DNA from: Halopseudomonas pelagia
Lineage (GTDB): Bacteria > Pseudomonadota > Gammaproteobacteria > Pseudomonadales > Pseudomonadaceae
Length of the DNA: 64,000 nt
Reading direction: 5' to 3'
NCBI RefSeq assembly: GCF_009497895.1
Contig: NZ_CP033116.1
Span: 1,116,001-1,180,000, forward strand
Below, one piece after another: positions 42,249-49,113 of this stretch. Both the position numbers and the translations under genes were made by a program. Under the pieces are notes generated by a model that ran no database searches, had not been told where the DNA came from, and saw only the letters and a program-made list of their open reading frames with translations. How positions within the stretch are numbered: position 1 is the first letter of the stretch; each line of letters opens with the position of its first letter.

Positions 42249-43296
42249 TCGCTACATCGGCAGCACCGTACTGCTGAACATCGTGGTGGTGGCGATGATC
42301 ATTCTAGGCCTGGATCTGTTGTTCGCCTTTATTGGTGAGCTGGACGATGTTGAGGGTAATTACAGCGCAATGGATGCGCTGACCTATACGCTATTTACCC
42401 TGCCCCGGCGCCTCTATGACATGTTGCCACTGGCGGCGCTGGTTGGTTGTCTTATCGGTCTGGGGACGCTGGCGAGCAACTCTGAATTGACCATCATGCG
42501 CGCAGCGGGCGTCTCCATTGCGCGCATTATTGGTGCGGTCATGAAGCCCTTGTTGGTGGTGATGCTCGCCGGGATTCTGCTTGGAGAATATGCTGCTCCG
42601 TACAGCGAAAATCTGGCAGAAAATCGCCGGGCTATCGCCCAGGGCAGTGATGGGGCATTCCAGTCGCGCGGGCTCTGGCACCGTGAAGGTGATGACTTTT
42701 TGCATATCAATGCAGTGCAGCCCGACGGTGAACTGGTGGGGGTGACGCGCTATCGCTTTGGCGAGGAGCGGCGCCTGTTGGAGGCCAGCTTTGCCAGCCG
42801 TGCCACAGTGCAAAGTGATCACTGGCTAATGCAGGACGTCGAGGCCACACGCTTTCAGGAGAACGGCAACAGTGAAGTATCGGTCAGTGCAGAAGAGCGC
42901 TGGGATGTGTTGCTCTCGGCCGAGCTGTTGCGGGTGGTGATGCTTGAGCCGGATGTGCTGTCATTGGCGGCTATCTGGCAGTATCAGGGGTATCTGGCCG
43001 AGCAGGGCTTGAATAACAGTCAGTACTGGCTGGCGTTCTGGAAAAAACTGCTCCAGCCGCTGGCTACCCTGGCGCTGGTGTTTGTGGCCATTTCCTTCGT
43101 CTTCGGCCCCTTGCGTTCGGTCACGCTGGGGCAGCGCATTTTTACCGGGGTGCTGGTTGGCTTCAGCTTCCAGATCTTGCAGGACCTGCTTGGGCCTTCA
43201 AGTCTGGTGTTCGGTTTTTCGCCGCTGATTGCGGTGTTGCTACCGATCGGGCTGCTGCTGGTGATGGGCGCCTGGCTGATGAAGCGGGCAGGGTAG
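42235..43296 (+). CDS. lptG: LPS export ABC transporter permease LptG
   Basis: A 353-residue LptG, partner of LptF. It starts MRKLDRYIGSTVLLNIVVV, the usual amphipathic helix and first membrane segment, has the YTLFTLPRRLYDMLPLAALVG coupling helix, a jellyroll domain (about 135-265), and three C-terminal membrane segments. LptF-LptG together form the lateral gate for lipopolysaccharide and the jellyroll bridge to LptC. The next gene is convergent only 16 bp away, with no terminator visible between them. Confidence 0.95.
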   Translation: MRKLDRYIGSTVLLNIVVVAMIILGLDLLFAFIGELDDVEGNYSAMDALTYTLFTLPRRLYDMLPLAALVGCLIGLGTLASNSELTIMRAAGVSIARIIGAVMKPLLVVMLAGILLGEYAAPYSENLAENRRAIAQGSDGAFQSRGLWHREGDDFLHINAVQPDGELVGVTRYRFGEERRLLEASFASRATVQSDHWLMQDVEATRFQENGNSEVSVSAEERWDVLLSAELLRVVMLEPDVLSLAAIWQYQGYLAEQGLNNSQYWLAFWKKLLQPLATLALVFVAISFVFGPLRSVTLGQRIFTGVLVGFSFQILQDLLGPSSLVFGFSPLIAVLLPIGLLLVMGAWLMKRAG

Positions 43297-43312
43297 AAAC
43301 CTTCCGCGCCGG

Positions 43313-43807
43313 TTATTTTTTGTAGGTGCCCTTTGGCAAGGTAACCAGGCGCGTGCCAGAGGCTATGTCCTGCCAGGTGCGCGATTGTTTGTCCCAGAGC
43401 ATCCACAGCAGACCCAGGCCGCCGCATAACCAGGCAGGCTGCGCGACCAGGAAACGAATGACCCCCTGCTTGCGGGTAATGGCATCGCCGTTGGGTTGTT
43501 CTAGCCGTATCCGCCATACCTGCATACCCAGCGTCTGCCCCTTGAGCGTCCAGAAGCTGAGATAAAACAACAGGCTGACGCCGATCAACAGCAGCCGCAG
43601 CAGGATGTCGCCATCCAGCATACCGCTGTCGGCCTGTTGCTGGACCTGCTCCGCGCCGCTGATGAGTATGCGTACACCCAGATAAGCAAAGGCGGTGACC
43701 ATCCAGATGGCGATCAGCAGAAACAGGTCGTAGCCTATCGCGGCCAGACGCCGGATCAGGCCCGTGGCGGGGAAGTCGCCGACAGGTTGCAGTTGCTTGG
43801 CCTGCAT
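43313..43807 (-). CDS. RDD family membrane protein
   Basis: A 164-residue inner-membrane protein with three or four hydrophobic segments. The family motif is modified: LIRRLAAIGYDLFLL (residues 15-29) carries R and D in the first segment, and LSFWTLKGQTLGMQVWRIRL follows the third, as in other RDD proteins. Function is unknown; some RDD proteins act as Na+/H+ antiporters. The start is ATG 43807 because the 19 residues upstream in the frame are unlike the family. Adjacent to lptG in P. aeruginosa as well. Confidence 0.85.
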   Translation of the reverse strand: MQAKQLQPVGDFPATGLIRRLAAIGYDLFLLIAIWMVTAFAYLGVRILISGAEQVQQQADSGMLDGDILLRLLLIGVSLLFYLSFWTLKGQTLGMQVWRIRLEQPNGDAITRKQGVIRFLVAQPAWLCGGLGLLWMLWDKQSRTWQDIASGTRLVTLPKGTYKK

Positions 43808-43835
43808 GATTGCTCCAGAAAGCAGCTGTTGCCGC

Positions 43836-44171
43836 TTAACGCCGAGTAAGGGGGAATGTGGCAAAGCTGACGCCGGCCTGGCCGTGTTGCATCAGGGCGC
43901 GAATATTAGCGTGATCTTCACCATCTGGCGTGTTTAATACGGCCTGATAATGCTCGGCAAAGCACTGAAGTGCCTGTTGGTCGCTGAGTTGCTGATCTTT
44001 GGCCATGGCCAGAACCTTGCAGGAGCCCTGGTTTTGCTCGGCATCGTTGTGGACCGGGCCGTTGGTAAAAGCACTAGGTTGGTAGTGGTAATGCTCGGCT
44101 ATAAACGCCAGCGTATCGGCGAAGCGGTACTCATCTGTGCCCAGTCGAGCCCTCAGTTGGTCGGCGGTCAT
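43836..44171 (-). CDS. HopJ family protein
   Basis: A 111-residue protein of the HopJ type III effector family (PF08888). The conserved line is visible: FADTLAFIAEHYHYQPSAF, then the NG..N...QNQGSCKVLAMA segment, LQCFAEHYQAVL, and GEDHANIRALMQHGQAGVSF. Despite its name, the family is widespread in free-living bacteria and is probably a housekeeping protein here; there is no type III system in the window. The start is ATG 44171, overlapping the stop of the DUF1244 gene by one base; an in-frame GTG at 44174 is less likely. Confidence 0.88.
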   Translation of the reverse strand: MTADQLRARLGTDEYRFADTLAFIAEHYHYQPSAFTNGPVHNDAEQNQGSCKVLAMAKDQQLSDQQALQCFAEHYQAVLNTPDGEDHANIRALMQHGQAGVSFATFPLTRR

Positions 44172-44473
44172 CACTTCTCTGCTTTGCTTTGGGCTTGGTC
44201 GAGCGCAGCCTGTTGCTCAGGGCTGGCTTGCTTCTGGTACTTGGACTTCCACTCGGCGTAGGGCATGCCATAAATCTCTTCGCGTGCCTGGTCCAGCGAC
44301 AGCTCTATATCCATGTCGTCGGCGGCGCTCTTGTACCATTTGGCCAGGCAGTTGCGGCAGAAGCCGGCTAGGGTCATCAGGTCGATGTTCTGCACATCCT
44401 TTCGGCTGCTCAGATGCCCGAGCAGAGTACGAAAGGCCGCCGCTTCAAGTTCAATGCGCTCTTGCTTGGTCAT
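44171..44473 (-). CDS. DUF1244 family protein
   Basis: A 100-residue protein of the DUF1244 family. The diagnostic core is VQNIDLMTLAGFCRNCLAKWY near residues 28-48, with two cysteines spaced CRNC, followed by YGMPYAEWKSKYQ near residue 68-80 and an Ala/Gln-rich tail. No function is known. It is coupled to the HopJ-family gene by a one-base overlap, so the two are probably made together. Confidence 0.88.
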   Translation of the reverse strand: MTKQERIELEAAAFRTLLGHLSSRKDVQNIDLMTLAGFCRNCLAKWYKSAADDMDIELSLDQAREEIYGMPYAEWKSKYQKQASPEQQAALDQAQSKAEK

Positions 44474-44551
44474 AATCAGCTCCGCTTGGTAGGGGACGTG
44501 TTCGCAGGGATGATACTGGGCCGTCGGCGCAGCGGCAATCTCGGGCTGTTA

Positions 44552-44941
44552 TCAAGCTTCGCGGCTGTTGCTGAGTGTGACCGATACCGATTCGGCAAAG
44601 CGCAATGCATGCGGCTTGTCGACCTCGACCTCGGCATAACGCACTTGTGGATAGCTCATGACGAGATCGAGCAATTCCTGAGTCAAGCGCTCCAGCAGAG
44701 CAAAGCGGTTGTTTTCAACGTGGTTGATAATGGCTTTGGTAATGGTCCGGTAATTCAGCGCCTGTTCAATCTGGTTGCCCGCCACCGCATCACTGGCCGG
44801 ATAGAGAATGCTCAGGTTTATTAGCACATCCTGCTTATTGCGGACTTCGTCGTCATTGATACCGATAAAGGTGCGCAGCATCAGATTCTTGACCCTGATG
44901 CGCGCCATACCGGGGGTCAATTGCGGCATCGGTTGCGACAT
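44552..44941 (-). CDS. folX: Dihydroneopterin triphosphate 2'-epimerase FolX
   Basis: A 129-residue tunnel-fold enzyme that converts dihydroneopterin triphosphate to its monapterin epimer. The sequence [31 protein letters not shown] is shared by FolX and FolB; the FolX assignment rests on its place with folM and folE, where P. aeruginosa has folX (PA3439). The catalytic Lys and Glu of this fold fit KQ at about 41 and the late [16 protein letters not shown] segment. It begins two bases after the folE stop, in the folM-folE-folX operon that makes tetrahydromonapterin. Confidence 0.88.
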   Translation of the reverse strand: MSQPMPQLTPGMARIRVKNLMLRTFIGINDDEVRNKQDVLINLSILYPASDAVAGNQIEQALNYRTITKAIINHVENNRFALLERLTQELLDLVMSYPQVRYAEVEVDKPHALRFAESVSVTLSNSREA

Positions 44942-44943
44942 TG

Positions 44944-45531
44944 TCAGCTACTCCGGGCGATCAGCTGGAGGAATTCCTGGCGGGTATTTACCGAATCGCG
45001 AAAGGCGCCGAGCATCACTGAACTGTGCATTGAGGAATTCTGTTTCTCCACACCGCGCATCATCATGCACATGTGCTTGGCCTCAATCACCACGGCGACA
45101 CCCTTGGCATTGGTGACTGATAACAACGCATCAGCAATTTGTCGGGTCAGGTTTTCCTGAATCTGCAGGCGCCGGGCAAACATGTCGACAATCCGCGCGA
45201 CCTTGGACAGGCCAATGACTTTGCCGGTAGGAATATAAGCCACATGCGCCTTGCCGATGAACGGCAGCAGGTGGTGCTCGCACAGGGAGTAAAGTTCTAT
45301 GTCCTTGACGATCACCATCTCGTCATTGGTGGAGTCGAACAGGGCGCCGTTGACGATCTCTTCCAGCGACTGATCATAACCACGGCAGAGAAACTGCATG
45401 GCTTTGGCGGCCCGCAGAGGGGTACCTTTCAGACCCTCACGCTGTGGATTTTCACCCAGATTGGTCAGGATCTCTTGGTAGTTCTGGGTCAGGTTCTCTA
45501 GGCTCATCTCTGGAGTCTCGTCGTGTGTCAT
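44944..45531 (-). CDS. folE: GTP cyclohydrolase I (FolE)
   Basis: A 195-residue type I GTP cyclohydrolase, which makes dihydroneopterin triphosphate. The zinc site is in [10 protein letters not shown] (Cys84, His87) plus Cys155 ([15 protein letters not shown]); [11 protein letters not shown] binds substrate. The start may be ATG 45531, which overlaps the folM stop (ATGA), or ATG 45507 (MSLENL); the first is chosen because of the coupling. Pseudomonads often have a second, separate folE; this one is dedicated to the pterin operon. Upstream control sequences with TGTACA lie before folM. Confidence 0.95.
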   Translation of the reverse strand: MTHDETPEMSLENLTQNYQEILTNLGENPQREGLKGTPLRAAKAMQFLCRGYDQSLEEIVNGALFDSTNDEMVIVKDIELYSLCEHHLLPFIGKAHVAYIPTGKVIGLSKVARIVDMFARRLQIQENLTRQIADALLSVTNAKGVAVVIEAKHMCMMMRGVEKQNSSMHSSVMLGAFRDSVNTRQEFLQLIARSS

Positions 45532-46229
45532 TTCAAATGCCTGCCGCCATTGAGGCTCAGGCTGGTTCCGGTTACGTAGTTATTGTCCAACAGGTAGCGT
45601 ATCGACTGATACACGACCTCCGGGCCGGGCTCGATACCCAGCGCCGATTTCTCCAGTGCCCGCGTGCGGTAAGCCTGGTCATCCTCAGGGTTGAACATGA
45701 TCAGGGCGGGGGCGATGGCGTTGACTTTCACCTTGGGTGCCAGCCGCTTGGCAAACGACAGGGTGAGATTTTCCAATCCAGCCTTGCTCGCGCAATAGGC
45801 CGCATGCCGGCTACTTCCCCGTTGAGCGGCATAGTCAGTCAGATGGATAATGTCCGTCTGACAGTCGGGGTCAAGTAACTCGGCACTGGCATTGTTGATC
45901 ATCATCGGTGCCTGCATATGCAGCATGAACATGGTCTGGAACGCGTCAACGCCCGCGTCGTCGTCCAGCCATAGCGAGGCGTTGTGGATGATTGCGCGTA
46001 GCCGCGGTGCCCGGCTTTTCAGGGTCGCGATAAACGCTTCAATCCCTGGCAGCGTGGAGAAATCCGCAATCATGACTTCGATCCCCTCTAGCGGAGAGGT
46101 CAGCCATTCCTCACGCTGGTAACGACAGGTAATGATCACATGATAGCCAGCCTCGACCAGGCGCTGCGCGCAGTGCAGCCCCACGCGCTGCGCTGCTCCG
46201 GTGATCAATATGCTTTGCTGCTCATTCAT
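45528..46229 (-). CDS. folM: Dihydromonapterin reductase FolM
   Basis: A 233-residue short-chain dehydrogenase that reduces dihydromonapterin with NADPH. The nucleotide motif is TGAAQRVG (10-17), the middle motif HNAS near 82-85, and the catalytic Tyr145 and Lys149 in YCASKAG. GAAQRVG instead of the general TGxxxGIG pattern is typical of FolM and pteridine reductases. First gene of the operon folM-folE-folX. In P. aeruginosa (PA3437) it works with phenylalanine hydroxylase. Its promoter region is described separately. Confidence 0.92.
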   Translation of the reverse strand: MNEQQSILITGAAQRVGLHCAQRLVEAGYHVIITCRYQREEWLTSPLEGIEVMIADFSTLPGIEAFIATLKSRAPRLRAIIHNASLWLDDDAGVDAFQTMFMLHMQAPMMINNASAELLDPDCQTDIIHLTDYAAQRGSSRHAAYCASKAGLENLTLSFAKRLAPKVKVNAIAPALIMFNPEDDQAYRTRALEKSALGIEPGPEVVYQSIRYLLDNNYVTGTSLSLNGGRHLK

Positions 46230-46318
46230 GGGTGTCTCGATATCCTCGGATAGAACCTGGCAGTCCCGAGCCGGGGGTACAGCGACAACGGCTCAGGGTT
46301 GCCAGATTCTGGAAAAAA

Positions 46319-46345
46319 CTTATACCAACGCCTAAAGATGTACAA
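46319..46345 (-). promoter_or_regulatory. Candidate fol operon promoter overlapped by TGTACA
   Basis: On the minus strand TTGTAC (46345-46340) and TATAAG (46324-46319, 5 of 6 matches to the -10 consensus) are spaced by 15 bases, about 90 bp upstream of folM. The hexamer TGTACA (46339-46344) covers the -35 part. TGTACA is the half-site I associate with class II LitR regulators; 12 bases further on the plus strand is TATTTA, a 4-of-6 match for the second half-site. Confidence 0.5.
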
Positions 46346-46350
46346 CTACG

Positions 46351-46385
46351 TGCAGATATTTAGCTACAAATGGACTGTATCTGCA
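46351..46385. repeat. 8-bp inverted repeat in the folM divergent region
   Basis: TGCAGATA (46351-46358) and TATCTGCA (46378-46385) are exact inverted repeats with 19 bases between them. They lie between the folM promoter candidate and the plus-strand TGTACA site and may be a regulator site or hairpin. Confidence 0.5.
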
Positions 46386-46415
46386 CTATCATCCATTAAA
46401 AGAGGCGTTAATTTG

Positions 46416-46441
46416 CGTATAACGCAGCATATTTGTACAAG
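46416..46441 (+). promoter_or_regulatory. LitR-type operator candidate for the small gene at 46483
   Basis: CGTATA (46416-46421), 12 bases, TGTACA (46434-46439). The second half is exact and the first matches 4 of 6 positions of the consensus TRTACA-N12-TGTAYA as I recall it for class II LitR of P. putida. TACAAG within TGTACAAG could be the -10 box of the same promoter. Confidence 0.45.
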
Positions 46442-46482
46442 TATTCCTAACCTGGGCTTTTTTACAATGCAGGACAATACAC

Positions 46483-46746
46483 ATGATACAGGGCAAAGAA
46501 CTCAGGCAAACTCGGCGGGCGAACCCGACAATGACGGTGAATATTATCACGCATAGCGCTCTGGGGCGGTATGCGCTGCAGCTACACGCAGAGGGCTTGG
46601 GTCAGCAACTGCTGACAGACCATCGGGGCAGGCCGCGCTACTGGTCCGAGCTGGGCCAGATGCGCCGAGATCTGCGTGGATGGGGTTTGGCTGAGGTTCC
46701 GCTGAAGGTGATCGTGGCGCAGGATGAGGTCATCGGGCGACGCTAG
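46483..46746 (+). CDS. Small protein resembling DUF6482
   Basis: An 87-residue soluble protein. Its second half (RYALQLHAEGLGQQLLTDHRG, then a DEV near the C-terminus) resembles the Pseudomonas DUF6482 family, in which the end normally reads DEM. Function unknown. The start at ATG 46483 has AGGA eight bases upstream; ATG 46531 is a second option giving 71 residues. A 29-codon frame (46467-46556) overlaps its first part and may be a leader. It is divergent from the fol operon and convergent with the DCC gene, inside the light-response locus. Confidence 0.55.
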   Translation: MIQGKELRQTRRANPTMTVNIITHSALGRYALQLHAEGLGQQLLTDHRGRPRYWSELGQMRRDLRGWGLAEVPLKVIVAQDEVIGRR

Positions 46747-46755
46747 TGGTGCCAA

Positions 46756-47208
46756 TCAATCGGATTTCGTGGTCCGTACGCCGTTTTGCGGGCGGCACTG
46801 GCCAGTCGCGCAATTACTTACCGCCGGCATGGGAATGATTTTCGCCAGGAGTGGCCGCATGGCGCAGAAGCGCCTGTAACCCCATTGCCATAACGGGCGC
46901 GCCCAGCGCCATGCCAGCGGCTTGACCAGCCAGCCGAGGCCGACGGCACGGTAGCTCCAATAGGTCGCGTCGATGCCCGTGACTATCAACCCATCATCAA
47001 AACGCGCATGCAGACAATCAAGCATCTGCTCGCGCGTCAGGCCCGGCAGCGGGGCGGTGTCGTCTGTGGCGATGTCCCGCAGCTGCAGTCGACCTTGGTG
47101 GTTACGTCTCTGGAACAACTGTATTTCGCGCAGACACAGCGGGCACTGGCCGTCGTAATACAGCGTGAGAGGCCAGCATGCGAAGGAGGGCGGAGCTTTA
47201 GATGTCAT
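46756..47208 (-). CDS. DCC family (DUF393) thiol-disulfide oxidoreductase-like protein
   Basis: A 150-residue protein of the DCC/DUF393 family. The signature YYDGQCPLCLREI (17-29) has two cysteines, Cys22 and Cys25, in a CxxC arrangement, and the rest is rich in Trp and Arg (GLGWLVKPLAWRWARPLWQWGYRRF), compatible with binding at the membrane surface. Function unknown. The start is ATG 47208; the longer frame from 47250 adds unrelated residues. Genes of this family are common in light-induced clusters of pseudomonads, as I recall. It shares a 160-bp control region with divergent litR. Confidence 0.8.
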   Translation of the reverse strand: MTSKAPPSFACWPLTLYYDGQCPLCLREIQLFQRRNHQGRLQLRDIATDDTAPLPGLTREQMLDCLHARFDDGLIVTGIDATYWSYRAVGLGWLVKPLAWRWARPLWQWGYRRFCAMRPLLAKIIPMPAVSNCATGQCRPQNGVRTTKSD

Positions 47209-47254
47209 GGCACAACCTGTGGCGCGCTGATGATTAGGTGTATTGGGCAATCGA

Positions 47255-47291
47255 TGTACAGGCTTTTGCTAATGCCTAACTTCTGTACAAT
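47255..47291. promoter_or_regulatory. litR / DCC divergent control region with two TGTACA hexamers
   Basis: TGTACA occurs at 47255-47260 and 47284-47289. The first is followed after 12 bases by TGCCTA (47273-47278, 4 of 6 matches to a TGTAYA half-site). The second overlaps TACAAT (47286-47291), a good -10 box (5 of 6) toward litR, with no good -35, as expected for a regulated promoter. This suggests autoregulation of litR and joint control of the DCC gene. Confidence 0.5.
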
Positions 47292-47368
47292 GGGAGCTAA
47301 TCTAGCGGTCGTACACAGCATCCCACAACCGTTCCAGCACAGAACATGGACTTTCACTGTAAGTAGAT

Positions 47369-48343
47369 ATGACCACCATGACATTACCGCCAGCTTCTTC
47401 AGCACCGCCTCTGGATCTGAGTAACGAAGACCTCTATCCGATCCGTGAGGTCTCTCGGCTTACCGGCGTCAATTCGGTGACCTTGAGAGCCTGGGAGCGG
47501 CGCTATGGTCTGTTGGTGCCGCACCGCACTCCAAGCGGCCACCGGCTTTATTCCATGGCCGATATCGAGCGCGTGCGTTCGGTCATGTCATGGATTGATC
47601 GCGGCGTCGCAGTCAGCAAAGTGGCCTCCATTATCGACAGGCAGGTCAAGCCTGCTGCCGTCTCAGAGCCTGTGATTGAAGTGGGCGTTGCTGCGGCCCA
47701 AGTCGCCGCAGCGGATCTGCAGAGCTGGCAAACACGCTTGATCGAAGCAGTGAATGCCTTCGATCTGCGCGGCCTGGATCTGATCTACGGTCAGGTACAG
47801 GGCGATTTCCCCATGTCGGTGATGTTCGACGACGTTCTGCTGCCGGTATGGAGGCGCTTTCTCGACAGTGGCGAAGGGTCTGGGTTATCCGGGCAGTGGG
47901 CGTTTCTGGATGCCTACTTGCGTGGCCGGCTATTCCAGCGCTTGAGTTATCGTCGCTCAGGCTACTCGTGCGTAATGCTTGCTGGGTTGCCGGGGCCGCA
48001 AAAGGAACTGGAGATGCTGGTGGCCGCGGCTTTTATTGCCGCGGCCGAGGTCGATGTGGTTTACCTTCCTGCAGTACCGTCGATCTCTGAACTCACTGAT
48101 ATGGCGCAGCGCTGCGGTTGTGACGCGATCGCCCTGTATGGTGGCCGCACGATCGAAGACGATCTGCTCAAGAGCCTCAGGCGGATGGAGCAAGCGCTGG
48201 AGTGTCCGGTTGCGGTGGTCGGGGCGCTCTGTGAGGTGCAACCTGCAGAGCTACTGAGGGCGGGTATGGTGTTGTTGGGTGAGCCTGCAGAAGGTCTGAG
48301 TGCGAAAATGCGTCTGTTGCTGGCTGGTCGGCTGGAAGAATAA
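47369..48343 (+). CDS. litR: Class II LitR, MerR-type light-response regulator
   Basis: A 324-residue regulator. The N-terminal MerR helix-turn-helix is residues 20-95 (YPIREVSRLTGVNSVTLRAWE, then RRYGLLVPHRTPSGHRLY). The rest (110-324) has the layout of CarH/LitR cobalamin-binding regulators, but its key residues are missing: the position of the WxxxEH motif reads WAFLDAY and the histidine loop reads GPQKELEML, with Lys where class I proteins have the cobalamin-ligating His. Such class II proteins do not bind AdoB12; in P. putida they are thought to act with short LOV proteins. A LOV gene lies convergently 200 bp away, which fits this model. Confidence 0.85.
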   Translation: MTTMTLPPASSAPPLDLSNEDLYPIREVSRLTGVNSVTLRAWERRYGLLVPHRTPSGHRLYSMADIERVRSVMSWIDRGVAVSKVASIIDRQVKPAAVSEPVIEVGVAAAQVAAADLQSWQTRLIEAVNAFDLRGLDLIYGQVQGDFPMSVMFDDVLLPVWRRFLDSGEGSGLSGQWAFLDAYLRGRLFQRLSYRRSGYSCVMLAGLPGPQKELEMLVAAAFIAAAEVDVVYLPAVPSISELTDMAQRCGCDAIALYGGRTIEDDLLKSLRRMEQALECPVAVVGALCEVQPAELLRAGMVLLGEPAEGLSAKMRLLLAGRLEE

Positions 48344-48415
48344 AAAATGCTTCTCGGTTTCTCGCACTCAAGTTATACGCTTTTACAAATACCCAGCGCT
48401 GCCGGCGCACTTTCC

Positions 48416-48453
48416 TGTACAAGTCTTATTTTTTAGGATAATTTTTGTATAAG
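48416..48453 (+). promoter_or_regulatory. TGTACA / TGTATA pair and -10 box in the litR-LOV gap
   Basis: TGTACA (48416-48421) and TGTATA (48446-48451) are separated by 24 bases. TATAAG (48448-48453), inside the second, matches the -10 consensus at 5 of 6 positions. There is no good -35; the spacer is A/T-rich. This could start the small transcript predicted at 48459-48540. Confidence 0.42.
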
Positions 48454-48458
48454 TAAAT

Positions 48459-48540
48459 GCGAGGGGCTTGGAGCATAGAGCCTCGCTGCAACTGCGCACT
48501 CCGGTAGTCGTCTTCCCCTTTGGGCTACCGGGGTTTTTTA
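48459..48540 (+). ncRNA. Candidate small RNA between litR and the LOV gene
   Basis: An 82-base segment follows a -10-like box (48448-48453) and ends in an intrinsic terminator. It can fold into two hairpins: GCGAGG (48459-48464) with CCTCGC (48481-48486), and the terminator stem CCGGTAG (48501-48507) with CTACCGG (48525-48531). It lies in a 202-bp gap between two convergent genes and has no convincing protein frame (only a 16-codon frame from 48457). The alternative is that this is simply the long 3' untranslated end of litR. Confidence 0.45.
48501..48539 (+). terminator. Rho-independent terminator after litR / small RNA
   Basis: CCGGTAG (48501-48507) pairs with CTACCGG (48525-48531), with an inner CCC/GGG pair, followed by GG and six T at 48534-48539. 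It acts only on the plus strand and sits 160 bases after the litR stop, just before the LOV stop codon. Confidence 0.85.
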
Positions 48541-48545
48541 TTTGC

Positions 48546-48992
48546 TCAGTCTTTCGAATCCTGCAATTGCGCTTTAAGGCGGCTGATCTCGGCCTGCAGC
48601 TCTTCGACCTTCTGTTGCGCCTCAACCTGTTCGGTCACGTCTTTCTGTATACCGATGTAATACGTCAACTGGTCGGCTTCATTGAAAACCGGAGTAATGG
48701 ATAGCTCGTTCCAGAACAGGCTGCCGTCCTTGCGGTAGTTGCGTATTACCTGGCGGCAGGGCACGCCGTCTTTCACCGCCTTGCGGATGGCGTCCAGGCC
48801 AGGTTGATCGCGGTCATCCTTTTGCAGAAAACGGCAATCCTGGTACAGGATGTCGTCGGTTTTGTAACCGGTCAGCGCCTCAAACGCTTTATTCACGTAA
48901 ATGAGGATATTGTCGTCGCCTTCCTGTTCGGCGACACAAATGCCGTCATTCGACGCGTTGACCACAAGCTGCAGCAGTTTGGCATTGATCAT
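48546..48992 (-). CDS. Short LOV blue-light photoreceptor (PpSB1-LOV type)
   Basis: A 148-residue single-domain LOV protein. The flavin motif QDCRFLQKDDRDQ puts the photoactive cysteine at position 53, and Gln116 in IGIQKD is the conserved flipping glutamine. Both positions equal those in PpSB1-LOV of P. putida, as I remember that protein. The family motif NCRFLQ reads DCRFLQ, also as in the short Pseudomonas LOV proteins. Residues 121-148 form a coiled-coil helix for dimerisation; there is no output domain. It probably signals through the neighbouring LitR. AGGAG lies 12 bases before the ATG, a long distance. Convergent to litR. Confidence 0.93.
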   Translation of the reverse strand: MINAKLLQLVVNASNDGICVAEQEGDDNILIYVNKAFEALTGYKTDDILYQDCRFLQKDDRDQPGLDAIRKAVKDGVPCRQVIRNYRKDGSLFWNELSITPVFNEADQLTYYIGIQKDVTEQVEAQQKVEELQAEISRLKAQLQDSKD

Positions 48993-49113
48993 TGCAACAA
49001 TATTCTCCTGATATTTGACCTCATTCTATAGCATCAACCTGCGCTGTCTACCGCCTCCGGGCGCAAGAGTGGGGCATAATGGCTGCCTTTCAAAGCAGTT
49101 GGGGAGTCAGCGC

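Noticed and set aside
43836..44171. Type III secreted effector
   Set aside because: The family is named HopJ, but it is common in non-pathogens, and there is no secretion system, chaperone or hrp box here.
48468..48704. Frame of 78 codons over the LOV 3' end on the plus strand
   Set aside because: It runs through the terminator and antisense to the LOV gene, and has no ribosome site.
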